From contig CP136069.1 in NCBI GenBank assembly GCA_032622095.1, forward strand, positions 87,258,958 to 87,322,957: DNA of 64,000 nucleotides, read 5' to 3'. The stretch is from Siphonodentalium dalli. Taxonomy: Eukaryota; Mollusca; Scaphopoda; Gadilida; Siphonodentaliidae. Below the pieces are notes generated by a model that worked only from the letters and a program-made list of their open reading frames with translations, made no database searches and was not told where the DNA came from. Position 1 is the first letter of the stretch; every line of letters starts with the position of its first letter. Of the stretch, positions 22,930-34,411 are shown in pieces. The position numbers were made by a program, and so were the translations under genes.

Positions 22930-23820
22930 CAAGTTAACAACGACGAAAACCGCGAATTTTGATATTTGTTTGAGTTCTCTCCTGATCGAGTCGGTTCTCT
23001 CCCTCATTTAATCGGTTTTATATACGGGTAATACTATGGCTAATATTTGGCAGGATAATGGTTCAAACTGACCATGTCGTGAAATTAACCAAAGATAACA
23101 CAGCAAAATACGCATTAAGTTGAAATTTGCACCACTAAATTGTCATCAATTTCTATGAATTACACTGCCTTCCTATGCTTGTTCAATAACCTGTGTTATG
23201 CCTATCAAAATTCACCAAGTCGCCGGCTAGTTTGAAAAATAAAGTGTTTTGCAGGCCCAATATTGCTACGAGTCAATAGCCGATTAACTATAGTGAAATT
23301 TCATAGCGCTGGACTTCGGAAACCCTAAGCGTAGACGGGATATAACGAGTTATCTGTCTTGTATTTTATGTTGTCTATTTTCGTAGACGCATTTTAATCA
23401 GCAAAAAGCCAAAAAATAAGACGTTAAAAGTTCGTTGACACCCATACCTTGTTCTGATTGTGCAATTTATGAAGTTATGTTGGGCATCCGCTTGCTGGAT
23501 GCTGATTATATATGTTAGGTGCTAGAATTCGTTATTTCTTTATCGCACTTGTTCTGCTGTTCAGGATAATCTGACCGGCAATCACGCAGGTTTGTTCTAA
23601 CGTCGAAGCCTCTATACAGTGAAGCCATGCCACTCATATTCATGTTAAGAGATACCCGATTACAAAGAATAACGCAATTAATTGTATCCAATCGCATGTA
23701 AGAGGGAATAATTGTTTTATACTATAGTAAATGCTATCTTTTGTTATGTAATATTAAATAAAATAAAAATTGGATGAAGTGAAAGCAAAAATTATTTGGT
23801 CACCCGCCTTTGACTTACTA
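22930..23820. other. No gene seen
   Basis: AT-rich spacer. It would contain the promoter of the tentative minus-strand gene if that is real. Confidence 0.4.
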
Positions 23821-23822
23821 TA

Positions 23823-26337
23823 GTCTGGTCGAATAAAGGTTTGACCTAGAATAAATTTGGACTAAATTGGTTTGTATACCATTTTGAAGAGAAATATATC
23901 CTCTATAACATATCTAAAATCCGCTTTGGGCATTTTTTGTAATTCAAGATGGCGTCCAAGATGGCTGCCATTTACGTTAAATCAGTTCTACGCAATTATA
24001 GTGAGAACTCTTGTCATATGTATACACTGGTATACATTTATGTGAAGCTAAGACATAACAGCACCGTTGTATTCCAAAATTGGAACTCCCCGTCATAAAT
24101 GGCCGCCAAAATGGCGGCCGGAAGTGGAATTCTTTACGTTTTTTTACTAATATCTTTAAGATAAGTTTCTACTGTTTGGAACTGGTTGCGAATTTTGACT
24201 ATATTTTGTATTTAACATCTTAACTGACCATTGGAGCGAAGAAATATGCCATTCATGGGCTCCCAACCCCTTCCGATCGCTCAAAAATTCGATTTTACAG
24301 AACGCGGTATAACATATCATAAAATATCACCATTGGGATTCTAGTCAAATTGGAAGAACTGTGCAATGTAAGTAATGCTTTCTACTTTTTTTATGGATAT
24401 TCCAACTCGATGTTACAAAAATCGTCACTTTAGATCAAAATGGCGGCCAAAATATGGAAAATGTTCAATATTATCCCAGTGTGCCATGCAACTACTTATA
24501 AGTTGTTGTTGATGCACACATTTGACTATTCTGTCTTATATACATTGAACACCAACATTTATGATGCACCTTGGTTAATTGTTACCATTGAAACCACTAA
24601 AATCACCAGAATTATTCAAATTTTTCGGTCACAAACTTTGCATCAAAATCATAGCCGTAAAGGATACTAGGCAAATGCTTCCAATGTTCTAGTGCATAAC
24701 TATAAAGCTCTCTATCTCGGTTGCCTTTAATGCAAGACATTATGTCAATGCATACTACGTGTATTAGTATCATATGTGCCGGGGCACGGTTTATGTCAAG
24801 TACGTTTATGTTTAACTTGTTCCTGTTTGAATTTGATAATAGAAGACGTGTTTCAAACTTTATTCGATTTACACTTTCTGTGAGAACAGTTACCCATAGT
24901 CGATCCATACTGGTGTAGATAATATCAGAGTGTCTCTTACTGGCGTTTGGTATGCAATACGAATGAAACGGTTTTCATGACAATAGTATATAAGCTAATA
25001 ATTTTTTATGCTAATGGGCCAGAGTAGCCACATAATATGATCCCTCTCAGTTCCGTTTCAACGTTCTGCCCATTTCCGTTCAAAGACAGATAGAATCCCA
25101 AAAGAAGTTTTCGGCAAAAATTCATACTGCATTCCTTTAACTGATTTGTCATGCCCTATAATGTACTTGGACAACCAGAATATAACATTTAGTTATCAGC
25201 TGATTAAGTAGCATGTGTAATAACAAAGTGAGTCACAATTTGCAACCTTTTCGGAACAGCTTTTAATAATGTTCGGAATAAATATGACAAATCAACTTTT
25301 TACCATATTTGGTTGCCTTTTTGCAAGCCATCTTGAGTAATTTTGTCTAAAACACCTGTCACACATTTAAAATAGATCAAAAATAAAAATCACATTTGAT
25401 ACCAAAGATAGTTCCATTTTACTTGAAAAAATGGAGCAAACCTGAAAAGTTATTTTTTTTCCAGATTTTGATTTGTGATAGCAAAAAATCCCATAATTCT
25501 GGTAATTTCAGTGGTTAATTTAGTAAAAATTAATCAAGGTGCATCATAAATGTTAGTATTCAATGTATATAAGACAGAATAGTCAATTTTATTCATCAAC
25601 CACAACTTATAAGCGGTTGCACGGCACGCTGGTGCAATATTTACCATTTTTCATATTTTGGCCGCCATTTTGGCAGCCATTTTGAGCCAAAGTGACAATT
25701 TTTATACCATTAAGTCGGAATATTCATAAGAAATAGAATGCATCACTTACATTACACAGTCCTGCCAATATTTGATGAAATATGACTAGAATCCCAAATT
25801 GTGATTTTTTTTTGTGAAATGTTATACCGCGTTCTGTAAACAAGATATTTTGAATGATCGGAAGGGGTGGGGACCCCACTTATGGCATATTTCATTTCCC
25901 GGTGGCCTGTTAACATAAAAATAAAGTCACAATTCTCAACCAGTTCCAAACAGCAGACATTTATCTTAAAGATATTAGTAAAAAATAACGTAACATTTTC
26001 CACTTCCGGTCGCTATTTTGGCTGCCATCCTGGGCGGTGAGTTCCACTTTTGGCATAAAAAGGTGTCGTTATGTCTTAGCTTCACAAAATGTATACTTAT
26101 GTATACATATGACACGATATTATCACTATAATTGCATCAAATTGCAACAAACTGACTTAACGGAAAATGGCAGCCATATTGGACGCCATCTTGAATTACA
26201 AAAAATGCTCATAGCGGATTTTAGCGGATTTTAGATATGTTATAGAGGATATCTTCCTCTTCAAAATGATATATAAACCAATTTAGTCCGAATTTATTCT
26301 AGGTTGACCCTAAAATTTATAGTTTATCGACCAGACC
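23823..26337. mobile_element. 2.5-kb palindromic element with arms of about 850 bp
   Basis: The left arm (about 23823-24652) starts GTCTGGTCGA and includes AATTCAAGATGGCGTCCA, AAATGGCGGCC and CCTTCCGATCGCTCAAAA-like stretches. It pairs in order with the right arm (about 25462-26337), which ends TCGACCAGAC. Identity is moderate with small indels. The loop is about 800 bp. ORFs in the arms are mirrored between strands and match no family. It resembles a very long foldback/TIR element. Confidence 0.75.
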
Positions 26338-26513
26338 GGCTATTATATGGAGTGCGGTAGACTTCTGATATCTCTTATCTGATCGTGCACGTGTACAATA
26401 TCGAAACGTCTATCTGACAGTTTTAAAATGTTCTAGTACGTCGATAATTTAAACGTCTCATGACGGCGAACAGAGCAGAGCGTCCGAGTGTCATAGAGCC
26501 AGTATCTAGTCCA

Positions 26514-26747
26514 TATTCAAACAGACAAGGATGGATAACTCTAAAATCAAGTGGTAATAATAACGCAATTTTGACTGTCTTCTGGGCCAGAAAGTATTCC
26601 CGATAATGAAAAATAATAGATTTCTAAAATCGATATCTAACAAATCTGAGCTTTGATGGGTGACTTCCTCGACTCGAATCAAATATTTTTGACCCCCCGA
26701 AGCCATTGAAATAGTAATAGAGAGGAGTTTTATCGGATTGAGTACCT
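26514..26747. mobile_element. Half copy of the TTAA MITE (copy c)
   Basis: It corresponds to the right half of the 915-1393 copy, from the AAACAGACAAGGATGGATAAC region to the CGGATTGAGTACCT end, with TTAA at 26748-26751. The left half is missing. It directly abuts the 18-bp inverted repeat at 26752. Confidence 0.75.
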
Positions 26748-27226
26748 TTAAACCGGGGTAACTTTGAACACTTTTTGTGTTACTCTGTCGATATTTTTTT
26801 AAATCTAATATTATGTAAGATCTGAATGCTTCTAAAAACATGGGAAGAAGTTATTCTCGCAAAACAAAGGTCTTTTTTAATGTGTAACCACATTGATGAT
26901 ACAGGGATATTTAAAAAACTGGTGTTCAAAGTTACCCCGACGTTTGGGGTAACTTTGAAAACTCTGTCTGTTTTCGCGAATGTGTCATATTGATTGTTTA
27001 TTTGCAAAGCCAACATTTAAGTTGGAACATAGCCAAAACATATATATACATATATACAAAGAAACAGTTTATACAAACAATTTATACGTTAACAATTATC
27101 ATTATCATATTTTCGTAACAAATCCACCATAATACAATAACTGTACACTGCACTTATACATAAGATTCATTAACAATTACCTTGCATAAGTATGCAATTC
27201 CCAATTTATGGATGTGTCGCATTACC

Positions 27227-27236
<10 letters not shown>

Positions 27237-27258
<22 letters not shown>
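27237..27258. repeat. (TA)n microsatellite
   Basis: An uninterrupted TA run flanked by CA-rich sequence, just beyond the 3' end of the minus-strand LINE. Confidence 0.9.
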
Positions 27259-27267
<9 letters not shown>

Positions 27268-27445
27268 AAACATACATGTATATATATTTCATCTGTGTAT
27301 ATACTATTATATTTAAGAAATCTTTTTCAATGCCAATTTAATAAATATGCTCAGTCTTTTCAGAACGCTCATGTTTTCAAGAGAAAGTAGTCCATGGAAT
27401 TTATTTCGGTTTGGTTTATCCCAATAATATTTTGGAATATATAAT

Positions 27446-28950
27446 TCACGTAAGTTTTTTTAGCTCTTGGCATATGATCATAAAATGGTATTCATCACAT
27501 GGGCTATTGCTGCACAAAACACAGTTTAAATCATTATTATCTTTTCCTTTCGTCCATCTATTCTTTTCAACTGGTAATTTATGGTTTAATGTTCGTATTT
27601 TCAGTAAGAAGTTAGATAAATGGGCTGGCAAATATACTAGATATCGATTCATTTTTATCGAGTCCTTAATGTTGCTGTAGAATATTGCTCTGGTAGATGA
27701 GGACGACTTCAGACTGTCAAAAAGATTACGTTCATAATTTTCAATCAGTTGACTTTTTATGTATCTTAACGCTGTTCTGCTTAGCGATGACTGACTTGAC
27801 CAAATGTGGTCCATGTTTACTTCGTGAAGAATCCTTTCCACAAATCTAATCCATTTGATCTTGTCTTTTAATACGATATTGTCTTCATGTACATACCTCA
27901 ATAAAAGAAATATGTTCTTTGCTAGTTCTGACCCATCATGACTCACTAGCTTTGACCAATACGATAGTGCTCTATATTTTATTTCTATTGATATCGGGTG
28001 CCTTCCAAGTTCTGCATATACCATATAGTTAGGTGTACTCGATTTCATTGACGTTATAATTTTACAAAACTTAAGGTGGAGCTTCTCTAGGGCCTGTATT
28101 CTTTCGAAACACCAGACCTCACTTCCGTATAGCATAATTGGCAGAATCATACAATCGAATAGTTTCAGCGAAATATCGATAGGTAACTTGAGTTTGCGAA
28201 TTTTGTTCAATAAACCATACATTGCCTTTGTCGCAGTATTTGTGGTACTCTTTATGGACTGACAAAATCTCCCATTGTAGAAAAATTGAATCCCAAGATA
28301 TCTGAATTCTTTAACAATTTGTATTTCCTGCCCTCTGTATGTGAACACAGGAAAATTTCTTGGTAACTTGTTCGCGAAGATGATTGTTTTGGTCTTATTA
28401 ATGTTCACTTCAAGTTTCCAAGCTTCAGCGTAATCAGCGAAGGCTAAAAGTGCGCGGTTCATATTATCCTCTGAATCCGATCAAATGACAGTGTCGTCCG
28501 CATATACTAGGCACAGTATATCGATGTAACATCCTAAATGCTCAAAATATGTTTCGTTTATAAAATTCAGGTTGTCTATAACACAATCATTCAAAAAGCA
28601 CTGTAAATCATTCACGAATAGTGAAAATAAGAAAGGTGACATTGTGTCACCTTGAAATAAACCTACCTTGCTCACGAAAAATTCTGATTGTGAGTTACAA
28701 TTTTTCACGCATAATTTAATATTCGTATACATGCTTCGTATTACCCGCATAATCTTACCGTTTATATCTGTTCTCAACAATTTGAGCCATAGCGCATCTC
28801 TCCAAACAGTATCAAAAGCTTTGCGGAAATCAATAAACGTACAGTATAGTTTCCGTCCGCTCTGAAGATATATATTTATCAATGCATGTAGTATAAATAT
28901 ATTATCAACAGTAGAGTGGCTTTTGCGAAATCCGGTTTGTGACTTACTTA
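27446..28950 (-). pseudogene. LINE reverse transcriptase, C-terminal half
   Basis: RT motifs are visible: TFIDFRKAFDTVWRDALW (motif A), GLFQGDTMSPFLFSLFVNDL (motif B), CLVYADDTVI (motif C) and FRYLGIQFFYNG (motif E region). The C-terminal zinc motif C.LC....CDEYHF...C follows. A TGA at 28483-28481 interrupts the frame just after YADDTVI, and reading resumes in the same frame. The end is frameshifted near 27455, where an A-run precedes TYVNYIFQN in another frame. It is not a host gene. Confidence 0.85.
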
Positions 28951-28954
28951 TTAA

Positions 28955-29425
28955 AGGAACTCAATCCGTAAAGAGGGTCCCCATCTCAACAGATTCCAAC
29001 AACAACAATCCGATCAGAGGGTCCTATATTACTATTTCTTTGGCTTTGGGGGTAAAAAATATTTGATTCGAGTCGAGGAACCCATCAAACAAAGCTCAGA
29101 GTTATTAGATATTGATTTTTGAAATTTGTTATGTTCTCGAGATGAGTACTAATAACTGCCGTAATCTGCTCTGGATGTGTACTCCAAATCTATTAAAACA
29201 GACAAGGATGGATAACTCTAAAATCAAGTGGTATAATTTTAACGCAATTTTGACTGAGTTCTGGGCCAGATAGTATTCCCGATAATGAAAAATAATAGAT
29301 TTCTAAAATCGATATCTAACTAATCTGAACTTTGATGGGTGACTTCCTCGACTCGAATAAAATATTTTTGACCCCCGAAGCCATTGAAATAGTAATTGAG
29401 AGGAGTTTTATCGGATTGAGTACCT
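28955..29425. mobile_element. TTAA MITE (copy d) inserted in the LINE RT frame
   Basis: TTAA lies at 28951-28954 and 29426-29429. Keeping one TTAA and removing the MITE joins the LINE frames on both sides without a shift (..EDVD L ISKSQTGFRK..). The MITE therefore arrived after the LINE. Confidence 0.9.
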
Positions 29426-29429
29426 TTAA

Positions 29430-30135
29430 ATCAACATCCTCTGCAAATGAGGTTAATCGGTTATTTAAAATGGAGGTAAAAAGTTTTGCTAAACAGCTCA
29501 AAAGTGTGATACCTCGGTAAGAGTCCGGCATATTTGGATCACCCGAACCCTTATAAATGGGCTGTATTAGACCAACTGCCCAATCTTGGGGAAATAATCC
29601 GCTATTTAGGATCAGGTTGAAAAGACGAACGTATATGGGCATCATCTCATTTACTGAAGCCTTAATATATTCGTTAATTATTTGATCAGTACCGCCGGCC
29701 TTGCGGGTTTTCAGCTTCCCTATGGCACTATAAATTTCTTCCTCCGATATGGGGTTATTTAGATATGACTCGTCGTTCTCGTCGAACTCCATATCTACAA
29801 TATCACAAATATCAGAGTCGTCTATTTGATCATTTAGAGTCTTAAAATATTCTCCAAAGATTTCAATATTTATTTTCGTTTGCCTCTTTTTGGGCTGCTT
29901 ATCAGCGCACATTGAGTCGAGTTTGTCCCAGAATGACTTCCCCGAATTCTTACATAATTCCCCGAGCTCGGCTATTTCAGACTCACGTGCTTGTTTGATT
30001 TTTCTATCCATCACGTGTCTGTATTTTAAACTGGCGTCTTTCAACATTACCTTGTTATAATCAGATTTGTTCAAATCGTATTCATGCTTGATACCATTGA
30101 AGCAATTTCTTGTTTCTCGGCATTCATCATCGAAC
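29430..30135 (-). pseudogene. LINE reverse transcriptase, N-terminal half
   Basis: The frame includes WFDDECR-like sequence near 30130, then KAGGTDQIINEYIKA, SGLFPQDWAVGLIQPIYK and DSYRGITLLSCLAKLF, the usual RT N-terminal motifs of jockey/CR1-type LINEs. It ends at the TTAA MITE and continues beyond it at 28950. Confidence 0.85.
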
Positions 30136-30540
30136 TAATACTTGTTTTGGTGCACTTTTCCCCGCTTATTAGATTTCGGCCGATAGGTTCCCACTACTGA
30201 TATACCTCCAAATATGTATAATATTATACAACTGTGAAGTTATATTATGCGAAGTAAACATATACAATGATGTAATTTCTTCAACTCAAGTAGCTATCAA
30301 ACGACTCAGCTTGATAAGGTATGTGTATAATGCATAAATGTGTATAGGAATATTCCGTGTTTGTCTCATCTTGCAATGTATTGTACTGTTGGGGCGATGG
30401 GTGCAATAACGTAACCAAACAAATGTGACAGAAGATGATACAATCCGAAAACATTCACATGCATTATGTCTCTCGTCAACTCTTGAGAGTTTGTCCTGGA
30501 TTATTGTTCAAAATGGAATTGAATTATCACCCATCTAAAT
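30136..30540. other. No gene seen
   Basis: AT-rich spacer upstream of the truncated LINE, inside the 6.3-kb bounded segment. Confidence 0.4.
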
Positions 30541-31435
30541 GGACAAAACAAGTTTATATTTCACGATTTTCGGTCTACTTTCATCAGAAAACTCCGAAAT
30601 GTTACCATCTCTAAATTATACCATGGCGTTATCATAATGTATATATCGAAGTGGGTAGACTTCAATATAATAGCACAAAATAATCGGAGTTGTGCTTTTG
30701 TATTCTGCCATACCGAAATTTCTAAAACTGATTTTGTTTCTTCTGAATTTTGGGGTGGGGGTGACACAATCTACCACCACATAGCATCTATGGCAAAGAA
30801 TGACATCCTTATCCCACAATCAGTATATATTTCCACAATTTTCTATATTATATACGGGATCTCCATTCAATGCAATACTGAATAATCGCCTATTATGAGG
30901 GGCGTAAATTTAAGAAATTTTTACATATATCACCACAATCATGGCATTGCATTACTTTGTATTTATAAGTGTGTAACCTGCTATATCGTAGCACAAACAT
31001 ATCCCGAATACCTGTTCTTTTGTGTTCATTTGTGCCGAATTTCCCTAAAACAGTGACTTTTTGCTGAATTTTGGGGTGAGGGTTGAAATAATCTTACATA
31101 ACACATCACGTGTTAAATATGATGACATATTCAGCATACTGTCGTATGTGGTATATATATACGCACTTTCTAGATTATATACGATATCCCCGGTCAGAAC
31201 AATATTGATGATGATCTATCGCCCAAAAAAATAAATAAATGCGCTGTTTTGTCTATTTTTACAATAAATTAAAAAAACATCTTCGTTATATCAGAGAAAT
31301 CATACCACTATCATAGTAAATATCTAGAGATATGTAGACTACAATATTTTAGCGCAAAATGTTCGCGTTTCTATACTTTTATTTCTCATTTTGCCGAATT
31401 TTACAAAAACAGGGATTTTTGCTGAATTTTGGCAC
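30540..31435. repeat. Diverged tandem repeat, about 350-bp period
   Basis: The block TGCCGAATTT..AAAAC(A)G..TTTTTGCTGAATTTTGGGGTG recurs near 30710, 31030 and 31390. AATATTA(T)ATACG..ATC..CC blocks lie between. Divergence is high. Confidence 0.5.
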
Positions 31436-33000
31436 TTAATCAGCTAATAATCATCTTTTGCATCATTTGTATATTTCACACCGGGTCCTATCCGATGCGG
31501 AATGTCATAACCTTCAAAATGATGTATCACAAGCCCGTGTGTGGTGCCGATGGACTAAACTCCTACTTCTATAGTGAGCTTTTTGTTTGTCTGCTCTACT
31601 ATAAAGAGTATTCCTCATTTCTCAATGTGATGACATTGCTTAAACAGCTTGCACAAAATCACAAAAACTATATTGTATTTGATGCATATGTATTGTTTGC
31701 ACGCTATCGTCGCAATGTGACCAATTACCTACACCATATATAGGTAAGATTTGCACATTGCTTCATGCACACAACAATCATGAACATTGTGTTAAATTTG
31801 TTCTTCATATTTTTCTTTAAACACATAATATATGGTCCCTCGTTGCAAAAACCTCCTTCCACTGAGGGGTTATAAGCTATATGTTTTGGAAGATGTCATC
31901 GTTGTACTTGTGACACATACTCGAGATGTTTCAACTGATTTATCATGCTGTTGAACTTATGGTTCTCACTGTATATGTACGGCGTCCCCATAATGAGTAT
32001 ACATTTTTGAGCTAAATAGCAAGGTTCCAACAATGGCACAATCACTGTCAATGCCTGACAATTATGAACAAGGGAATTTAGAAAAAAAATGACGCTGTTG
32101 GTACTCTCAGTGCAATGCACATGTTCATCTTAGAACATTGCGAACATAATTCAAGATCATTCAATCTGACCACAAATAAACATGTTTTAATGATTTGCCA
32201 GGAAACCCAAATTATTACGAATAGCCAGGTTTATAATTACGAATTTAGGTGACAGACATGACTCACAGCCAGATTTCAAACTTATTGGCCGTTACATCAG
32301 CGCACATACACCGGGTTAAATCTGTCCAAAGCATTTTTATTCAATTTATATTAGTTTTGTGATCAGACTGAGATGATGTAAACATGAAAACACCACCATG
32401 CCTCACAAAAGCAGTCAACATATCTAGAATGGGGAGAAACGTCATCCGAAAGCATAGAGACCATGCAAAACAACATACGTAAATAACTACTTCACTGTAA
32501 ATATGTGCACGTCCGACTCCGAGTACGGTGTGATAATACGCAAAATTGCGGTAAATGCACCTTATCAGAAGAAGAAGAAGAAACAGCAGTCAGCGTTCAA
32601 AGTTAACCCCAAATATTAAAGACTACACAAACTTTTGTTAAATTCCAAGTATCTTATAAACAAGTTAATATATCGTAAAAAGCGACATTTATACTGACAG
32701 TGAGAGCGCTATTGTTAAGACCATTGTGTGAATGGTGAGTGACAGAAGCCATTAATGATCAACTGCCCACATAAACGTTTCCAGGATAGGCTATAACATT
32801 TTTCAAAAAGGTATCAAAAATTTAATTTTCCCGCAAAAGAAAATATTTTGGCCATATAATACACAATGAGAAATAAAAATATGAGAAATGAAACATTTCA
32901 AGGCAGAACAAAAAGATAAATACATAACAAATGGACATGCATGCTATTTACTTTCAATATTTTTCATTTACCGGAACACATTGAAAACTTTATTTGAAGA
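31436..33000. other. No recognisable gene
   Basis: A 104-codon + strand frame (31429-31743) has no family resemblance that I can see and follows the diverged repeat. The remainder is AT-rich spacer up to the right inverted end at 33009. Confidence 0.35.
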
Positions 33001-33159
33001 AAAAAAACGTTCAAAGTTACCCCGGTATGTCACCTAAAAGGTAAAAAATGGTACAAGATTCACTTCAGTTTGATATACACTATACTTGAACATTATTATG
33101 GCTTATCTATTAATTTTAGACTTGTTCTCGGTTGTCCTCGGTTGTTCTCGGTAAATAGT

Positions 33160-33900
33160 ATCTCCGATATCTATTATATATTTTGGAAGATCTGTCTGTG
33201 TGTGTGTGTGTGTCTGTTTCCAATGGACTCGAAAACGGCCGAACCGATTTCGATGAAACTTGGTATGTGGGTGTATTTTCGGCCGGGGAGTGACATAGGC
33301 CTATTAATTTGCCCGTGCGACGTGACATTGACCTTGAAATCGGGTCATTTCAAGATCAAACGCACGAATATCACGGGATTTCAATGAAACTTGGTATGTG
33401 GGGTATTTTCGACCGGTCAGTGCCATAGGCCTATTAATTTGCCGGTGCGACGTGACCTTGACCTTGAAATCGGGTCATTTCAAGGTCAAACGCCCGAATA
33501 TCACGGGATTTTGATGAAACTTGGTATGTGGGGGTACTTTCGTATGGAGAGTCTCATAAGCATATTCATTTGCCCGTGCGATGTGACCTTGACCTTGAAA
33601 TCGGGTCAATTCAAGGTCAAATCGCGAATTTTGATGGGATTTCCACGAAAGTTGATACATAGGGTTACTTTTGTCCACTGAGTGTTTTGGACGGGTCGAG
33701 TCGGGACCCCGACCTCACCTCGACCTTCAAAATGATCAATTGAAGGTCAAATCGGGTAAAACCGGATGGATTTCGACGGGCACGTTTGTCGGGTACTTTT
33801 GTCCGGGCAGTGTTTTGGACTGGTCAAATCGTGACCCCACTTGACCTTGACCTTCAAGATGGACAATTCAAGGTCAAAGCCCGGACGAAGTCGGGTCACC
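33160..33900 (+). repeat. 131-bp tandem array (5 units) rich in TCAAGGTCA
   Basis: Units start near 33246, 33377, 33508, 33641 and 33771. They contain GATGAAACTTGGTATGTGG, TAGGCCTATTAATTTGCC and TGACCTTGACCTTGAA..TCAAGGTCAAA. Divergence increases in the last two. A GTGTGT tract and GGACTCGAAAACGGCCGAAC lie just 5'. TCAAGGTCA is the extended nuclear-receptor half-site of the NR5A/ERR type. The array ends about 185 bp before the TDP2 start codon. It could still be a pearl-like repeat without regulatory role. Confidence 0.8.
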
Positions 33901-34084
33901 TTCTAGTGATATATATTTAAAAAAAAAATCGTATCTTATATGCTTCGTCACACAACGAGAATAGAACGTTTACCGGAAATATGTTTCACTCACTTTCACG
34001 CTATAATTTCCCTGTTCCAATTTTTACGAACCCCATGAGCGCTCACGGTTACATACAAAATTCGAACAGGAAAATCTAAAAAAA

Positions 34085-34234
34085 ATGAGCGGTTCTGGAT
34101 CTGACGATGTCGATGAGGCAAACCTTCCATCAGCCTCAGAATGCGATGCGAGGTGCAAGGAATTCGCAAGCATCACTGGTACAGATAGCGCACTGGCGAT
34201 GTTTTATTTGCAAGACAGAAACTGGGATTTGGAG
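34085..34234 (+). CDS. TDP2: TDP2 exon 1 (UBA-like segment)
   Basis: Fifty codons from ATG at 34085 to GAG, then GTAAGA donor in phase 0. An acidic/Ser N-terminus precedes CDARCKEFASITGTDSALAM then FYLQDRNWDLE. This is the UBA-like helix pattern at the start of TDP2, including the ..W(D/E).. end. TDP2 removes 5'-tyrosyl adducts left by abortive topoisomerase II; the UBA-like domain binds ubiquitin in characterised orthologues. The start is supported by the absence of an earlier in-frame ATG nearby and by fit to family length. Confidence 0.88.
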
Positions 34235-34411
34235 GTAAGAAAACTATGGGAAGCCATATTGACATTTAATAAATAATTTGCACAGGTCGGGCACAGGTGC
34301 CAAATGAGCTAAGCTTATTTCAGCTCACGTAGCTAAATCCAGCTAAATTTTTAATGTGATTTCAGTCTGTTCTGCGACGCAATTTTAATTTCATTAGTTA
34401 GACCGGAAACC

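Larger units (their letters stand above)
27310..30135 (-). mobile_element. 5'-truncated non-LTR retrotransposon (LINE, jockey/CR1-like)
   Basis: The minus strand carries a reverse-transcriptase ORF in pieces, with the upstream endonuclease missing (5' truncation near 30135). It holds an in-frame stop, one or two frameshifts near the 3' end and an inserted TTAA MITE at 28955-29425. All damage marks it as inactive. Confidence 0.85.
26752..33026. mobile_element. 6.3-kb segment bounded by exact 18-bp inverted repeats
   Basis: ACCGGGGTAACTTTGAAC at 26752-26769 is the exact complement of 33009-33026. The core GTTCAAAGTTACCCC recurs inside each end: 26924-26938 (direct), 26946-26959 (inverted) and 32595-32610 (one extra A). 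Such clustered terminal and subterminal repeats are typical transposase-binding sites of DNA transposons. No transposase is seen. The interior contains a LINE and diverged tandem repeats. No clear target duplication is visible. Confidence 0.55.

Noticed and set aside
26506-26841. 111-aa minus-strand ORF recurring in part at 1147-1329 and 29316-29430
   Set aside because: The shared protein string is read-through of the TTAA MITE in three copies, not a conserved gene.
31429-31743. 104-aa + strand ORF
   Set aside because: No domain, no splice context, and a position next to diverged repeats; it may be chance.
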